DNA of 64,000 nt from Eublepharis macularius (Eukaryota; Chordata; Lepidosauria; Squamata; Eublepharidae), in the NCBI RefSeq assembly GCF_028583425.1, contig NC_072801.1, positions 64,929,766-64,993,765 of the forward strand, read 5' to 3'. Below the pieces are notes generated by a model, which saw nothing but the letters and a program-made list of their open reading frames with translations, was not told where the DNA came from and did no database searches. Within the stretch, counting starts at the first letter, position 1. Each line of letters starts with the position of its first letter. The position numbers and the translations under genes were made by a program. Of the stretch, positions 11,400 to 22,506 are shown piece by piece.

Positions 11400-14170
11400 C
11401 TATTCTTTATCAGCTGTTTTCAACTATTAACTGGAGATCTGTACAGAGGCATTACCCGTAAGCAAATACCACCCAGCTCTTGGAGTTTAGGCAAGAAAGC
11501 AGATGTCCAGAACCAGTGCCTGGAGGCAGTAATGGGCTAGGTGAGAATCAATTGCAACTGAATCCAAATAAGACTGCAGTGCTGTTGGTTAATAAAGCCA
11601 ACTATGAATTGTGTAGTCAGCCTGTTTTGGATGAGGTTCCACTGCCCCTTAAGGATCAGGTTTGCAGTTTCCTATTACATACAGGCTTGCAGATGGAGGC
11701 ATGGACCTCCTCTATGGCATATAATACCTTTTATCCACAGCAGTTAGCTCACCACATGAACTAAGAGTATGATTTGGTTACTGTTGGTCATGCTCTTTTT
11801 TTTTTTTAAACAACTTTTATTGGATGGGTTGACATACAATTTATTCATATCTTACAGATACCTTTCCCTTTGTCCCTAAGTGCCTCCCAACCCCTCCCCT
11901 CCCCCCTTTTCTATGCAGACTCCCGACAGCACTACGGTCCCGTATTTTCTTATCATTTATTCTATATTACTTTTCCTTTGTCCCTATGTACTAGAGGTAA
12001 AATCCTAACTTACCATTGCTTAATACAATTCTATAACCATTAATAAACTATTAAAAAGCCATCAGAACATATTTCTTTTGCTCATATACATTTCTTCAAA
12101 CCATTCGTTTATAATTCCCATTTTTTTTTCTAAATACATTTAACTTAATATTTTCCCAAATAACACTATAGATTAAAATTAACAGTTTAACCTTTCTCTT
12201 ATTTCCTTCTACAGTTATATGTAGATTTACTTAGTATCAATTTGCATAGTTAACTTTCCATTATCATTTAACTCACGACATTTCATTTGCATCATACATC
12301 CCAGTTCTACAAATAGACAAACAATAATAAAAAAGGACTATTAACAATTTTGCTTTCCTCTTAATTCCTTCTACCATTTTATATATAAATTTATTTAATA
12401 TCAATTACTTAATTAACTATACATTACATTTCCCTTATTCACTTTAACCTAATTTACTAATTCTTCCATTGACTTTTAACCTTAAAAACCCCATACATCC
12501 CAATTCTAAGAAATGAAAAATAAACTCTTCAGACTTTAAACTGTGGCCTTAGTCATTTAAGTAACTCCCACTTGTAACTTGATTCTTGTATTTGTATTGC
12601 TTTTCTCGGCTTTCTTCTTCACTTGAATTCTTCTATCACTTAGTAGCTTCTTCCACTTGAAGTAACTGGAGATGGCTCTCTCTTTCATGCTTGCTGTTAA
12701 TCCTTGCACTTGATTCTTTAAAATGCTAATACATCTTCATTCAGATCTTTTTGCAAGTACTGCTCCGTTTCTCCTCGCCCCTCGCATTTTTGTTGTTTAC
12801 ATCCTGCTGTTTTGTAATCCATTTCTGCCGCCTGCTCGTCTCCTTGAGTTGTCTGACTAGTTGCTTGCTCTTCATCTTTCAATTCCACAGCTGTTTTAAA
12901 TATATCCTTAATGCTTTTAATAAAACTTTCATTCATTTCCCGAATATGTTGTATCAACGCTTTGTGTCCCTCTGCAACTTTTTCTCCCAACGATTTTATA
13001 GCTGATCGCATAGCAGCCTGCCGTTTCTTCTCCACTCTCTTCAAATTCACACTAGATTTCTCCCCCCCCGACATCTTCTTTATCCTTTGCTTTAAATATT
13101 CGTATTATTTTAATCTCACCAGATATCGGGCGGAGAGTTTCTATGGCAACTTTAAGGTAGTTCAAAGTGATGAGTATCCCCTTCCACTTGCCTTCTCGCT
13201 GCTATATCTCGCGTTGCTTCTTCGGGAACTTCTTTGCTGCTTTACTTCCTTCTTCTTGTTTTCCAAATCAAGCCTCTCTAGGCAGTTCCACTCGGTGTTC
13301 TTCTTGCTCCGTCCTCTCGCGATGTTTGCTCAGCCGTTCCTCCACCTCCTCCCCTTTTCTCACAGCCAGCTATCTCTCTCCAAACCACAAATATGCATAA
13401 ACAAAAGTTATTTTCTCTTCTTTTACGCTTTATAATCTTTCAGATTTCAAATCTTCCTTCAAGGTGTCTTGCTCCTGTCTTATTTTATCACCTCAGTCCA
13501 CAATTTTCATTTTTAATAGAGATTTTCCTTCTCTTTTTAAATCCGAAAGCCAGATAAAAATCTTTTACCTCAATTTGTTCCGTTTGGGTCTTTCGTGCTG
13601 CCTCATTCGTTACCCATTAGCCAAATCTGGTTCTGAAGCTTGGGTCCTGGCGGGCTTATGCCGAACAATGACTCAAAGAGTGCTGCAGAGATGTTAGCTC
13701 GTCCTTCTTCGAGAGTACCTCAAAGCGGTGTGGGAGATCCATCGTCCTGGACCCTCCCCCCCGCAGAGATCTCGCTCTCTCTGGAACTTGTAGCATTCTG
13801 GCTCCTCTCCTGCCTGGAGAGAAGTGGCAGCCGGTGATCTGAGCACCTGGCCTGCTCAAAACAGTCACTCTTGACGGTCCAGCTCCCTGGACCGCTTCAG
13901 CCCACCATTAGCCAAACCGGAAGTCTCACTGTTGGTCATGTTCTGATTACCTGTAGGTCAGACTAGTACAATTAGGTTGAGCTCCTTGTGAAAAGACTGT
14001 TAGGAGGATTCAGCTAGTTCAACATGCAGCAGCTAGGCTATTTGGAGGCACATTCTGCAGAGATCACATCTTAACACTTGTAAAATATTTATGCTGGCTA
14101 CCTATTTGCTTCTGGAAATTATTCAAAAGCTGGTTATTACCATCAAAGCCTTACATGTTCTGAAACACCA
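11400..14170 (+). pseudogene. L2/CR1-type LINE ORF2 remnant, split by an L1
   Basis: Old non-LTR reverse transcriptase. The piece before the insertion (11480-11764) encodes NQLQLNPNKTAVLLVN and PLPLKDQVCSFLLHTGLQ, the family's conserved C-terminal RT region. After the L1 (11793-13927) it resumes, with VQHAAARLFGGTF and the WLPI region at about 14021-14115. Multiple stops. A hAT MITE lies just beyond. Confidence 0.75.
11793..13927 (-). mobile_element. Internally deleted L1 (5' UTR, ORF1 start, 3' end)
   Basis: Flanked by the 13-bp TSD actgttggtcatg (11780-11792 and 13928-13940). On the - strand it starts with cttccggtttgg, the same start as the intact L1 at 43048. It has a GC-rich 5' UTR and an ORF1 start (13074-12718, 118 aa, coiled-coil-like, Lys/Glu/Gln-rich), then jumps to 3' UTR-like A/T-rich sequence and a poly-T/poly-A end at 11797-11809. 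ORF2 is absent. The TSD encloses the deleted form, so it was mobilised in trans as a non-autonomous unit or deleted later. Confidence 0.8.
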
Positions 14171-14273
14171 TAGCAGTCAGCCCACCAGCTGAAATTATCT
14201 TCAGAAGCATTACAGTACATGCTTTTGCTTTCACATGTGAAGGAATTGAGCACCAGAAACAGGGTCTTTTGCA

Positions 14274-14918
14274 CAGGGCTGGATCGAGGGGGGGCAGGGG
14301 GTAGCCTGCCCCCGGTGCCGCCAAAGAGGGGGCACCGGGAGTGGCTGCCAGCTGCCTGGGAGGCTGAGTGCAGGGTTGGGAGACCCTTACCAGCCCTGCT
14401 GATGGGGCGGCTGTGCACAGGACCTCCCAGCCCTGTGCTCAGCCACCAGCATGGCAAGCCAGCTGCCCCAGCGCACGCCCTCACCGCCACCAGCTCTGCA
14501 GCTCATCATGGGCTGGGGCGGGCGGCACAGGGCAGTGGGGCACGCTAACTGCGCGATGGGCCTTCTAGCCCTGCACTCAGCTGGCCGCGCGGCAAGCCGG
14601 CCACCCCAGCGCCTGGTGAGCTGTGGAGCTGTTGGCAGCGAGAGCTTGCTGTGAGGGTTCCTGAGCGCAGGGCTTGGAGGTCCTGCATGTGCGGCAAGCC
14701 AGCCAGCTGCCCCAGTGCATGCCCGCGCCACCACCAGTTCCATGGCTCACCAGGCACTGGGGTGGCTGGCTTGCCACGCAGGCACGCATGGCTCCCGCCC
14801 TGCGTGATGACGTCACAAGTGACATCATCACACAGCACCGGAAGTGCCCACACTGCGCGTGTGCGGAGCTCCCGGACAAGGTTTGCCCCGGGCACCCGCG
14901 CGCCTGGATCCGGCGCTG
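14274..14918. mobile_element. hAT-type MITE with 8-bp TSD
   Basis: 645 bp, GC-rich. The ends are CAGGGCTGGATC and GGATCCGGCGCTG, an imperfect inverted repeat of the CAG...CTG hAT kind. Perfect 8-bp target duplication cttttgca at 14266-14273 and 14919-14926. No transposase frame; the overlapping open frames on both strands reflect base composition. Confidence 0.85.
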
Positions 14919-14926
14919 CTTTTGCA

Positions 14927-15424
14927 CAGCAGCACCAAAACTATATGCCAAGAATCTGACTAGCATCAACTTTACAATTTTGTAGACATTTTATTCTCTC
15001 ATCTTCTGGACAAGGATATTTCTCCCACCTCACGAGGTACTTTGGTCATGGTCCTGCTTTTATAACATTGGTTTTTTTGAAGGTTTTATTCCGCTGTTCT
15101 GTATTTTAAGATTTTATTGCTCTGAGCATTTATTTATGATCTTTGATTGCTGGTTTTAGTTTTACATGATGGTGTTTGATATTCTTATTTTGCTGCTGTT
15201 TTGAATTATGTGATAGATTACTGTTGGTTGTCTTGTCTGGTTTGAATTGTTATACCAAGAAAAAGATTGTTATAAGTTTACAAGAAGATTGTATATAATG
15301 CCCTATGGCTTGTTTAAGGTTACCAACACTAAATATCCCCCCAAATTATAGACTGCTATGGCCCATTTTGACCCAATTGTTCCAGCAACAGCAAGTGAAT
15401 CCTTCTCACTCTGTTCTTTTATAG
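14927..15424 (+). repeat. L2/CR1-like 3' region and spacer before the small exons
   Basis: T-rich sequence (15060-15300) resembling an L2/CR1 3' UTR. From about 15350 it becomes the upstream flank that recurs before each zeta exon: ggcccattttgac, then gtgaatccttctcactctgt. Confidence 0.5.
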
Positions 15425-15466
15425 TTCCTGCATCGGCCAGAATGGACTCAAAAAGTACTGACTCAG
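15425..15466 (+). CDS. Small exon zeta-1, phase 1-1 (42 bp)
   Basis: Bounded by cttttatag and gtaatgg. In phase 1 it encodes PASARMDSKSTDS, then one base passes on. Two paralogues with the same flanks (cactctgttct before, gtaa after) lie at 16046 and 18128, all open in the same phase. Peptide unknown; a Ser/Lys-rich linker. The conserved splice sites and frame across diverged copies are the evidence that it is an exon. Confidence 0.5.
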
Positions 15467-15793
15467 GTAATGGATAAATTTGGCAAAGTTCTTTCCTTTG
15501 ATATGCGGGATCAGAGCTAGACCTGGGAATGGAATTACAAGGAAAAGCAAAACCTAAATTAAAGAAGGATTCTCAAACAGTCTTCATAGAATCTCATCCA
15601 GGAAATCTTAGCTGAAGAAGCTATCAGGAACACTATTTTTTGTGGAAACATGCTCCAGACCAGAGTCTTGTTAGAACTTGTTATGAACTTGTTAGAATGA
15701 TCAGGGTCACTCTAAAATATGTCCCGTTTGTTTTACTGATCTTTAAACTGCTCACTGTTTCTCTTTTTACACCTCTTCCTATGTTTTCAAAAG

Positions 15794-15835
15794 GTGCAGA
15801 TTGTGAACTGCAACATTCCCTTCTTTCCTTGCAAG
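15794..15835 (+). CDS. Small exon epsilon-1, phase 1-1 (42 bp)
   Basis: Between a pyrimidine-rich acceptor (ctatgttttcaaaag) and gtgaactgc. Encodes ADCELQHSLLSLQ in phase 1. Related segments at 17247 and 17875 encode LEPQHCPTLLP and ELQHWHCSLQ with the same downstream intron sequence. It lies 210 bp before zeta-2, the same order and spacing as epsilon-3/zeta-3, so the pair duplicates as a cassette. Confidence 0.5.
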
Positions 15836-16045
15836 GTGAACTGCAACGTGGTTTTCAAATAACCTTATGTTATGCTGTTGTTAGGGTAGAAAGAGGGGAA
15901 GGTGACTTTCTTTGCAGGGAAAATCCTTAGACCAAGAGTTCCCTGAAAAGCCCAGCTCCCCCAAGGTCATGGACTGCTAGGGCCCTTTTTGATCCACTTG
16001 TTGCAGCAGCATAAAGTGAATCCTTCTCACTCTGTTCTTTCATAG

Positions 16046-16087
16046 CTTCTCCAGCAGTGAAAACGGACCTAAAAAGAAGTCATTCAG
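16046..16087 (+). CDS. Small exon zeta-2, phase 1-1 (42 bp)
   Basis: Paralogue of zeta-1. Acceptor ctttcatag, donor gtaatgg. Encodes SPAVKTDLKRSHS. No stop despite clear divergence from zeta-1, which suggests the frame was kept. Confidence 0.5.
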
Positions 16088-17246
16088 GTAATGGACAGGA
16101 TAAATTTGGTAACGTTCCTTCCTTTGAGATTTGGGACCAGGCCTAGTTCTGGGAATGGAATTTACAAGTGAAAGTAAATTAAGTAAATTAAGGAAGGATT
16201 CTAAAACAATCTTCACAGCTATCCTAAGGGGTTGCAATAAGTTAACTTTACACACTCACTCATCATGAGATATCACTTGGCTTGGAAACAACCCAATATT
16301 TTATTACTACTCCCGGAAATATTTTATGATGGCACCCACCACCCTTTCTCAAAATCCCAATAATGCCAATAGGATTGGGGATCTCAGGACTTCCCAATGA
16401 ATGATCACAAGAGTAAGCAGAAGAATACAGTACATGAAGATGATGATGATGATGCACCCTGTACTGTACAGAGTTAAAATGATTCAATGCCCTGGAAAGG
16501 ATAGCTTTGAAGGGGTCACTCAGGCACTCCAGTGTGCCCCAGGAATATCTCAAAAGCAGTGATACCGGACCAACCCAACCCAATGCTCAATATGGAATTG
16601 GGCTCAGTTAACCAGAAAAGAATTTGTATTCCTTTCCAGTTCCAGTTGTAAAATTTTTACTCTTGCACATCAGAAGCATGTCAGTATTAAAATACCTCCC
16701 CAGCATCATCTGGGAGCACTTGAACTCTGGGCAACCTTACCACCCCAATTCAGTTCTCATTCAGCCACCCACATTGGCAAAAGGGTTGCCTTAACTGCAT
16801 CTTTAATGCTGCAAACGCAACCTAGCCAAAAGGGAATTTTGGGAATGTCATCGTCCCAGGTCACCTTGATTCCTTAATTTTGATGCTGAAGCGATGTTCC
16901 TTGACTGTGCCAGCTTCCCAGAAGCAAGGTCCCCGGATTATGGATCATCTGACATCTGATATTCAGGTGCCCTAGGAAAATTACATTTCAGAAATGACAA
17001 CCTGGACTGGAGAGAAATTGTGCAAACCTTAGCGCTTAATGTAGATCATGGCTAATCAGTAAACGCTGAAGAAATGTGTGTGGTGGGATAGGAAAATCTG
17101 AACTTTGGAGTGATCATCACCACACAGATTTAGCATCAGAGTCACACATATGAACATCTCAAAGTGATCAGGGTCTCCCTCCAAATTTATCCAGATTGTT
17201 ATCATGATCCTTAAACACCACACTGTTTTTTTCCCTTTCTTTGCAG
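16088..17246. other. Intron-like spacer
   Basis: Contains parts of the repeated cassette flanks. For example, the segment near 16970-17090 (gtgccctaggaaaattacat, gctgaagaaatgtgtg) recurs at about 17745-17860. A (GAT)n-type run lies near 16437-16455. No further exon supported. Confidence 0.45.
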
Positions 17247-17309
17247 ATCCAGCTATATATTTTACTAATACAGACCTTGAACCTCAGCACTGTCCTACCT
17301 TGTTGCCAG
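17247..17309 (+). CDS. Small exon epsilon-2, phase 1-1 (63 bp)
   Basis: Strong acceptor (tttttttccctttctttgcag) and donor gtgaactgc. 20 open codons in phase 1, ending DLEPQHCPTLLP, alignable with epsilon-1 and epsilon-3. Its partner zeta exon is not found downstream, so this cassette copy may be incomplete. Confidence 0.45.
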
Positions 17310-17874
17310 GTGAACTGCAAGCTGTATGCTTTTCAATTAACCTTCTGTTATGTGGTTTTTAGGGTAAGAAGGGGAGAAGGTGACTTTCCTTGCTGGGACC
17401 CTCCCTTAGACCAAGGGTTCCCTGGAAGGTGCCATGGCTTCCAGGGCACCATTCAGTTACCTCCTGAGAACAGCTCAGCTTAGGCCTAACACAATAACTA
17501 AGTAACAGGGTGAAAACCCTGGAAAATACCTTATAGTAAACTATGTAGTGTCCAGGCCATCTGGCATACAGAGAAGAGATTCAGAGAAATATCTGCTGAG
17601 AAATACATTCTACTAAGGAAGCCAAAAGGGTTTACCATGAAAGGGGAAGAAACTGGGAGAGAGTGTTTGGGTCCAAAAGGGGTAAAAAGGGGCAATAGAA
17701 AGTACAGGTGCATGACCAAGTAATATTCATGCGAAAGAATCAGGCACCCTAGAAAATTACACTTCAGAAATTACAGCCTAAACTGCTGATGAACCTGCCA
17801 GACAAAGATGCCTAATGTAGAGCATAGCTGAGCAGTACAAGCTGAAGAAATTTGTATCCTCGGCTGGGTTAGAG

Positions 17875-17907
17875 TTGAACTTCAACACTGGCATTGTTCA
17901 TTGCAAG
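17875..17907 (+). CDS. Small exon epsilon-3, phase 1-1 (33 bp), doubtful acceptor
   Basis: Encodes ELQHWHCSLQ in phase 1 and ends at the conserved gtgaactgc donor, but the acceptor (gctgggttagag) lacks a proper pyrimidine tract, so it may be a dying copy. It precedes zeta-3 by 220 bp, matching epsilon-1/zeta-2. Confidence 0.35.
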
Positions 17908-18127
17908 GTGAACTGCAAGCTGTGATTTTTTTTCCCAATTAGCCTTCTGTTATGTAGTTGTTAGAGTAGGAAGGTAGGGGGGGGGTGACTTTCCTTGCTA
18001 AGGATTCCCTTAGACCAAGGGTTCCATGGAAAGCAGCTCCCCTAAGGTCATAGATTGCAAGGGCCCATTTTGATTCACTCTGTTCTAGCAGCATAAAGTG
18101 AATCCTTCTCACTCTGTTCTGTCACAG

Positions 18128-18166
18128 CTCCTGCAGCAGCCAAAAAGTTCCAAAGAAGTCATTCAG
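18128..18166 (+). CDS. Small exon zeta-3, phase 1-1 (39 bp)
   Basis: Acceptor ctgttctgtcacag, donor gtaacag. Encodes PAAAKKFQRSHS, one codon shorter than zeta-1/2 and closest to zeta-2 at its end. The in-frame 3-bp length change fits selection on frame. The flanks before and after match those of the other zeta exons. Confidence 0.5.
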
Positions 18167-18937
18167 GTAACAGACAAGATGAATTTGGCAACGTTCCTTC
18201 TTTTGTGGTCTGGGACCCGAGCTAGTCCTGGGAATGGAATTAAAAGGAAAAGTAAAACTTAAGGAAGGATTCTAAAACAACCTTCTTGGAATCTCATCCA
18301 GGAAATCTTAGCTGCGGAAACAATCAGGAACTCTATTTTTGTGGAATGCCCCAGCTTTATAAAAAAGGAAGGATAGTGTTAGATTTTATGGGGGCCCAGC
18401 AACAAGAGGTAAAAATACAAAATACAGGGAAGAGAACAAAAAACAGACACTTTCAAAATAAAAACGGTATGGTATTTCACCTTAATATACCTTACCTAGA
18501 TTGCAGCAGGTTGCACAGAGCGTGTGCAGAATTCCTTGCAGCACCAAGGCAATGGAGGAGTCCTTTACCCCTTCCCAATGCTATTGTCATCTTCTGGTTC
18601 CATTCTGTTCCAAAATGGGGGTAAAAGAAAATGGTCCAGAGATCCCAAATATTTTTAGGCAATAAGGTCTGACCTCAGCCAGCCTCCTCTGTATGATTGA
18701 CTACCTGCTTCAGCCAATCCCAAGTAATGCTGTGTCTCTGAGGGCGAAGCTAGACATGACACCTGGCACGTATTCTTTAAGTTTCAGATCAGACAAGTTT
18801 ACCTGGCATGTGTAGTATTATAAAAAGCAACCACTCAGGAAAGGAATGATTGTCACAGCCGTCCTCCACTGGGGAAAGGAAAGGGCCAATTTCAGAAAAT
18901 AATCAAAAATAGCTGCTTCGTACCACAAAGCCGTTGC
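18167..18937. other. Intron-like spacer
   Basis: First 130 bp repeat the zeta-1 downstream flank (ggaatctcatccaggaaatc near 18289). The rest has no supported exon. A block near 18740-18800 is echoed near 19635-19700 (acatgacacctggcac vs agacatctggcac), probably an old MITE. Confidence 0.4.
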
Positions 18938-19170
18938 TTTGCTTGCTCAATTTTCTCCACATTGTGCTCTGTGTGGAGGGAACAGTGCCAACCAAACCCA
19001 AGCCACACACTTGGAGTGGCAGGACTGGTTGCTCGGGGCAATTTGTTGGTCTGGAATAGCCAGACCCTCACATCTTCGCAGAGAAATGGATTGCTATGAG
19101 CAACCAGCCCCACTGCTCCAAGTCTGCAGCAAGTTTGGTTGGCGCTGCTACCTCCATGAAGAAAATTGAG
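18938..19170. repeat. Imperfect palindrome, ~100-bp arms
   Basis: The left arm gctcaattttctccacat...gtgccaaccaaac...ggactggttgctc is mirrored by gagcaaccagccc...gtttggttggcgc...gaaaattgagc. The centre is near 19055. Probably a degraded foldback MITE. Open frames on both strands are mirror images, not genes. Confidence 0.7.
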
Positions 19171-19183
19171 CAATCAAAGCGAT

Positions 19184-19430
19184 TTATTGTTGAAGGCTTT
19201 CATGGCTGGAGAACAATGATTGCTGTGAGTTTTCTGGGCTGTATTGCCATGGTCTTGGCATTGTAGTTCCTGATGTTTCGCCTGCAGCTGTGGCTGGCAT
19301 CTTCAGAGGTGTAGCACCAAAAGACAGAGATCTCTCAGTGTCCCAGTGATGGCTTTGTGCTATGGAGGCAGCTGCTCCTGCTGATTTTCCTCCGCCTCCA
19401 GTGACCCAGTCTTCCACAGGCAAGCAGAGT
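19184..19430 (-). mobile_element. PLE 3'-end fragment
   Basis: The complement carries the same 3' block as the PLE at 60798-62682: gatgccagccacagctgc, gaaacatcaggaactac and caatgccaagaccatgg. It has the CTGAAGA and GAAA core strings of the hammerhead-like motif, with GTC changed to ATC. No coding sequence remains. Confidence 0.7.
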
Positions 19431-20029
19431 GGGGGCAGAGGTGAAACTAAAACAAAATTGTTTCATAATCATCTGCATGAACGAAGGTCTTCTCCCTGGC
19501 AGAGGAAGGCACTGTGATAATCATTCCTCTCCTGAGTGGCCATTTTTTGTAATGCTACTCTTCCCAGGTAACATTACATCACCTGCCATGTAAAGAACAC
19601 ATGCCATGCATCACTATGTAGTTTAGCTCTGAGTCTATCTACACAAGACATCTGGCACATATTCTTCAAGTGTCAGGTGACACAATCTTTCCTGGGAACT
19701 GTAGTTTTAAAAGAAACTCTTGGGATTGCTGTAAAGAGGAAGGTTGAAAATACAAGCAAAATTAGATAAGAAGCATTTTTCTAGTATAGTTTATGGGTGC
19801 AAGCCTTTAGTCCCACCCCCTCCCCCTGGGTGGAATCTGCTAGATCTTAAAATAAGTTTTCAAAGACCAGAGGACCATGAGATTGCTGGGGGGAAAGGAA
19901 CTTTGCAATTCCACCCAGACTGCGGGGGAGATTATTGCAAATTTCCTCTCCCCCAGCAAGTTTATGCTCCTCTGTCTACATTTGTGACACACTAAGGAAT
20001 GCCTGTTTCCTACATATAAATTGGCAAAG

Positions 20030-20637
20030 AGGATGATCAAAAGATTCTGTAATCACCGAGATCCAAATAGCAAAACCATACCTGTGTTAACTTCAGATGT
20101 ACCATTTAAACAGTGGAAAAGGATATTTCAACTTTTAAATGGCAAGGGGAAAAAACCAAGTTAAATATAAAATTTGTTAAGATGTGAAGGAGAGAAACAG
20201 CTTAGGGTTCCCATGCCGCATGTCTAATGTGGATGAAGGAATGGATGCTTCTAAGAAATGAGAGGACATTGGTGGTTCATGACCTGAGATTTGGATGGCA
20301 TGCTTATTTGTGGTATGACAAAGTAAAGGTCAATGCAGATTTCAAAAGTCATTACATTAGGAAAGCCATCTTGAGAATTTGGAATCAATATAAACTGAGA
20401 TTATCACAGAAGACACTGCTTTGGATTTCAACACAGAAAGCATTTTATAGAGGTGAGAGGACTACCAAACAGAGATTGTAAACTGAAAACAAGGTTTAAT
20501 AGCTAAAGGTTATAAATGTCAATGGTTTTTCTATGCTAAACTTCTAGAAAGGTTCAAATCAGATAAAAATTTATGGGGCTTGATTACGAAAAGAGTTTGA
20601 AAAAGGGCTTTGTACAAACAACGAACAACGTTGGATT
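20030..20637 (+). pseudogene. L1 ORF2 C-terminal fragment
   Basis: Encodes MWMKEWMLLRNERTL and RFGWHAYLWYDKVKVNADF, which align with the C-terminal region of the intact L1 ORF2 in this window (its RT-to-Cys segment near 47390-47500). 5'- and 3'-truncated with frame breaks. It is cut at 20638 by the left edge of the tandem array. Confidence 0.75.
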
Positions 20638-21208
20638 ACATTCCACCAAAGACTTAAAGGTCGCTGTGGTTCAACAGAAACCTTTCAAAAACAAAATCCA
20701 ACGGGAGGCTGCTGAACTGGAATTCATATGCAAATTTGACTCTGTCAAGCTGGGACTGAATAGAGACTATGAATGGTTATCACATTATCACAGGTAACAG
20801 ATTCTCTTTACAGAGGCGTGATCTGGGGGAGCCCAGTGACGCCTGGTGTGGGCTTTCGGGGACCACAGTTCTCTTTGTCAGATGCAGCTGGCAGGGAGAG
20901 CTGTGGTTATCGAAGGCTTATACTACATAGGAATTGGATACTTTCACTGCTACAAACTAGTACGGCAAACTGACTGCACACCAAAAGGAGATGTTTACAT
21001 TTCCAAGCAAAGGAATGTTTTGATTGCCTCCACGCTAATTGCATTCTGCCCCCTTGTGATATATGTCCCCTTCTTTCCTCTCTCTCTCTCTTCTCCCCTC
21101 CTCTTCTGTATCTGCCCAGTTTTGATCAGGCATCTGACGAAGAGAACTTGATTCTCGAAAGCTTATGCTACAATAAAATTGGTTAGTCTTAAAGGTGCTA
21201 CTGGACTC
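20638..21208 (+). mobile_element. Array copy 1: truncated PLE 3' end
   Basis: Only the last ~50 codons of the PLE frame (ending ...DYEWLSHYHR at about 20797) and the 3' UTR remain. The tail has a CT run, a hammerhead-like block (21130-21171) and the ending ggtgctactggactc. Identical in sequence class to 26287-26857. Confidence 0.85.
21130..21171 (+). ncRNA. Hammerhead-like motif in PLE tail, copy 1
   Basis: CTGACGA, then a 5-bp stem (gagaa/ttctc), then GAAA, then a short stem gc-ttat-gc and TA before the predicted cleavage point. It has the order CUGANGA / GAAA / NUH of a hammerhead ribozyme. Caveats: one extra A follows CUGACGA, and I see no good stem I. PLEs are known to carry hammerheads. 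Confidence 0.4.
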
Positions 21209-21565
21209 GTTAAGAATTAAACAGTGATCAGTGGTGGAAAATCCTCTCCTAAAGCCAGTTTGTTCCCAACCTAAGATCTGGTTGGTCTTGATCCATTCCA
21301 GTAATCTTTGATACAAAAGGGAAGAGTATAATTTCCTGACTGATGATACAAGGTTTAATTGGGTGATAATTAGCAGGATCGACCTTGTTGCCCCAAGGGT
21401 AGAGAAAGTTGAGGAAGCTTTGCTATCATCAGTGCCTTAAGCTGACAGATCATGGGATCCAACCCACTATTTCTGGTGTTCACATGGTGGATGGGGTGAG
21501 GATAGCGTTTAGTTAGATGACTATGTATGTAACAGCTTTTTAAAAGAGGGAAATGTGTTTTTCAG

Positions 21566-21694
21566 CCCTGAAGGATAATGCATATCCAGCAAAAGTCAAC
21601 CAGCGCCTATCTAGTGTCAGCTCTACAGGTATACGATTGGAAGAAATCAAGCGTTTGTTAACTGAACTGCAGAAACATACCTCTGAGACACAGT
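21566..21694 (+). CDS. Exon alpha, array copy 1, phase 1-1 (129 bp)
   Basis: Acceptor gtgtttttcag, strong donor cagt/gtgagt. 42 open codons in phase 1, starting LKDNAYPAKVNQRLSS and continuing through a leucine-rich amphipathic stretch (GIRLEEIKRLLTELQKH). It is the diverged paralogue of exon beta: about 150 bp of intron before it and the first codons (LK...KDN.Y.AK) align with beta, and both use a homologous gtgagt donor. An inner donor (acag/gtatac, giving 63 bp) would also keep the phase. Function unknown; possibly a linker or helical segment of a CARD-containing protein. Confidence 0.6.
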
Positions 21695-21971
21695 GTGAGT
21701 AGCGCACACAAACTTGGGCAACCAATGTGGATTAATGTATTCACACCCAATCGGCCAAAATATATAAGACAACTTATGTGTGTTTGTGCAAGTGTTTAGA
21801 AGTGTGTGCGCTCCAACGTGCTTGTGTTGACCTTTCCCAAATCTGAGAACATGTCCTGTAACCAGTCAATGCACGTGTCCTGTAACTTTGTGTAGCTGCA
21901 TTTGTGAGTTTCCACGGTCATAATCAATGAGTTGCTGGTGCAGAGCACAAATTTTGGTCCGCATGGGGGAA

Positions 21972-22506
21972 GATGAGGGATAGTATCCCATGATACACCT
22001 TCTCTTTATGCATGCTCACATCTTCCTCAGCAGTACAGAGAAAATTCGATAACATTTGGCCATTGTTTCCAATGGGAAATGTGACCCCCCCCCCCTGAAA
22101 CTTGGAAGGTCTTTAGTGGAGAGTTAGGAGTAGGCCCCTGCAAATTTGGTGGATTTTGCTTGCAAACTATCACCCCAGCCCCCTATAGAGTTCCCCTAGT
22201 TTTCCTCATAGGGAATAATGGAGAGTGGAGGTAGCTGGAGGCACCTTCTTGTGGGAGGGGGCATAAAATGGCTGCCTGAAGTCCAATCTTATGGAAGTTG
22301 GGGGGCTGTTAGAGGACAGTTAGGAGTAGGTCCCCAGCAAATTTGGTTAAATTATGTCAAAAATTGACCCCTCAGCCCCTGGTAAGCCCCAAATTTAGTT
22401 TTCCATTGGAAACAATATTTGAATTTTATCAAATTTGCTCTGTACGGCTGAGGAAATTTTGAGCATGTGCTAAGAGAAGGTACATCACGTGATACCATCC
22501 ATCATC
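21972..22506. mobile_element. MITE with ~120-bp inverted repeats, array copy 1
   Basis: The left end gatgagggatagtatccc...accttctctt...cctcagcagtacagag is mirrored at the right end (...gctctgtacggctgagg...gagaaggtac...ccatcatc). A poly-C run near 22085 varies in length between array copies. No coding capacity. Lies between alpha and beta. Confidence 0.75.

Noticed and set aside
12911-13435. 174-codon + strand frame, Phe/Ser/Leu-rich
   Set aside because: Antisense of the L1 ORF1 and 5' UTR in the deleted L1.
14143-14985. Overlapping 100-130-codon frames on both strands
   Set aside because: They fall inside the GC-rich hAT MITE and run across its edges; no domain or splice context.
17530-17740. 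Expected zeta partner of epsilon-2
   Set aside because: Sequence diverges from the cassette after about 17470 and no acceptor/donor pair with an open phase-1 frame was found.
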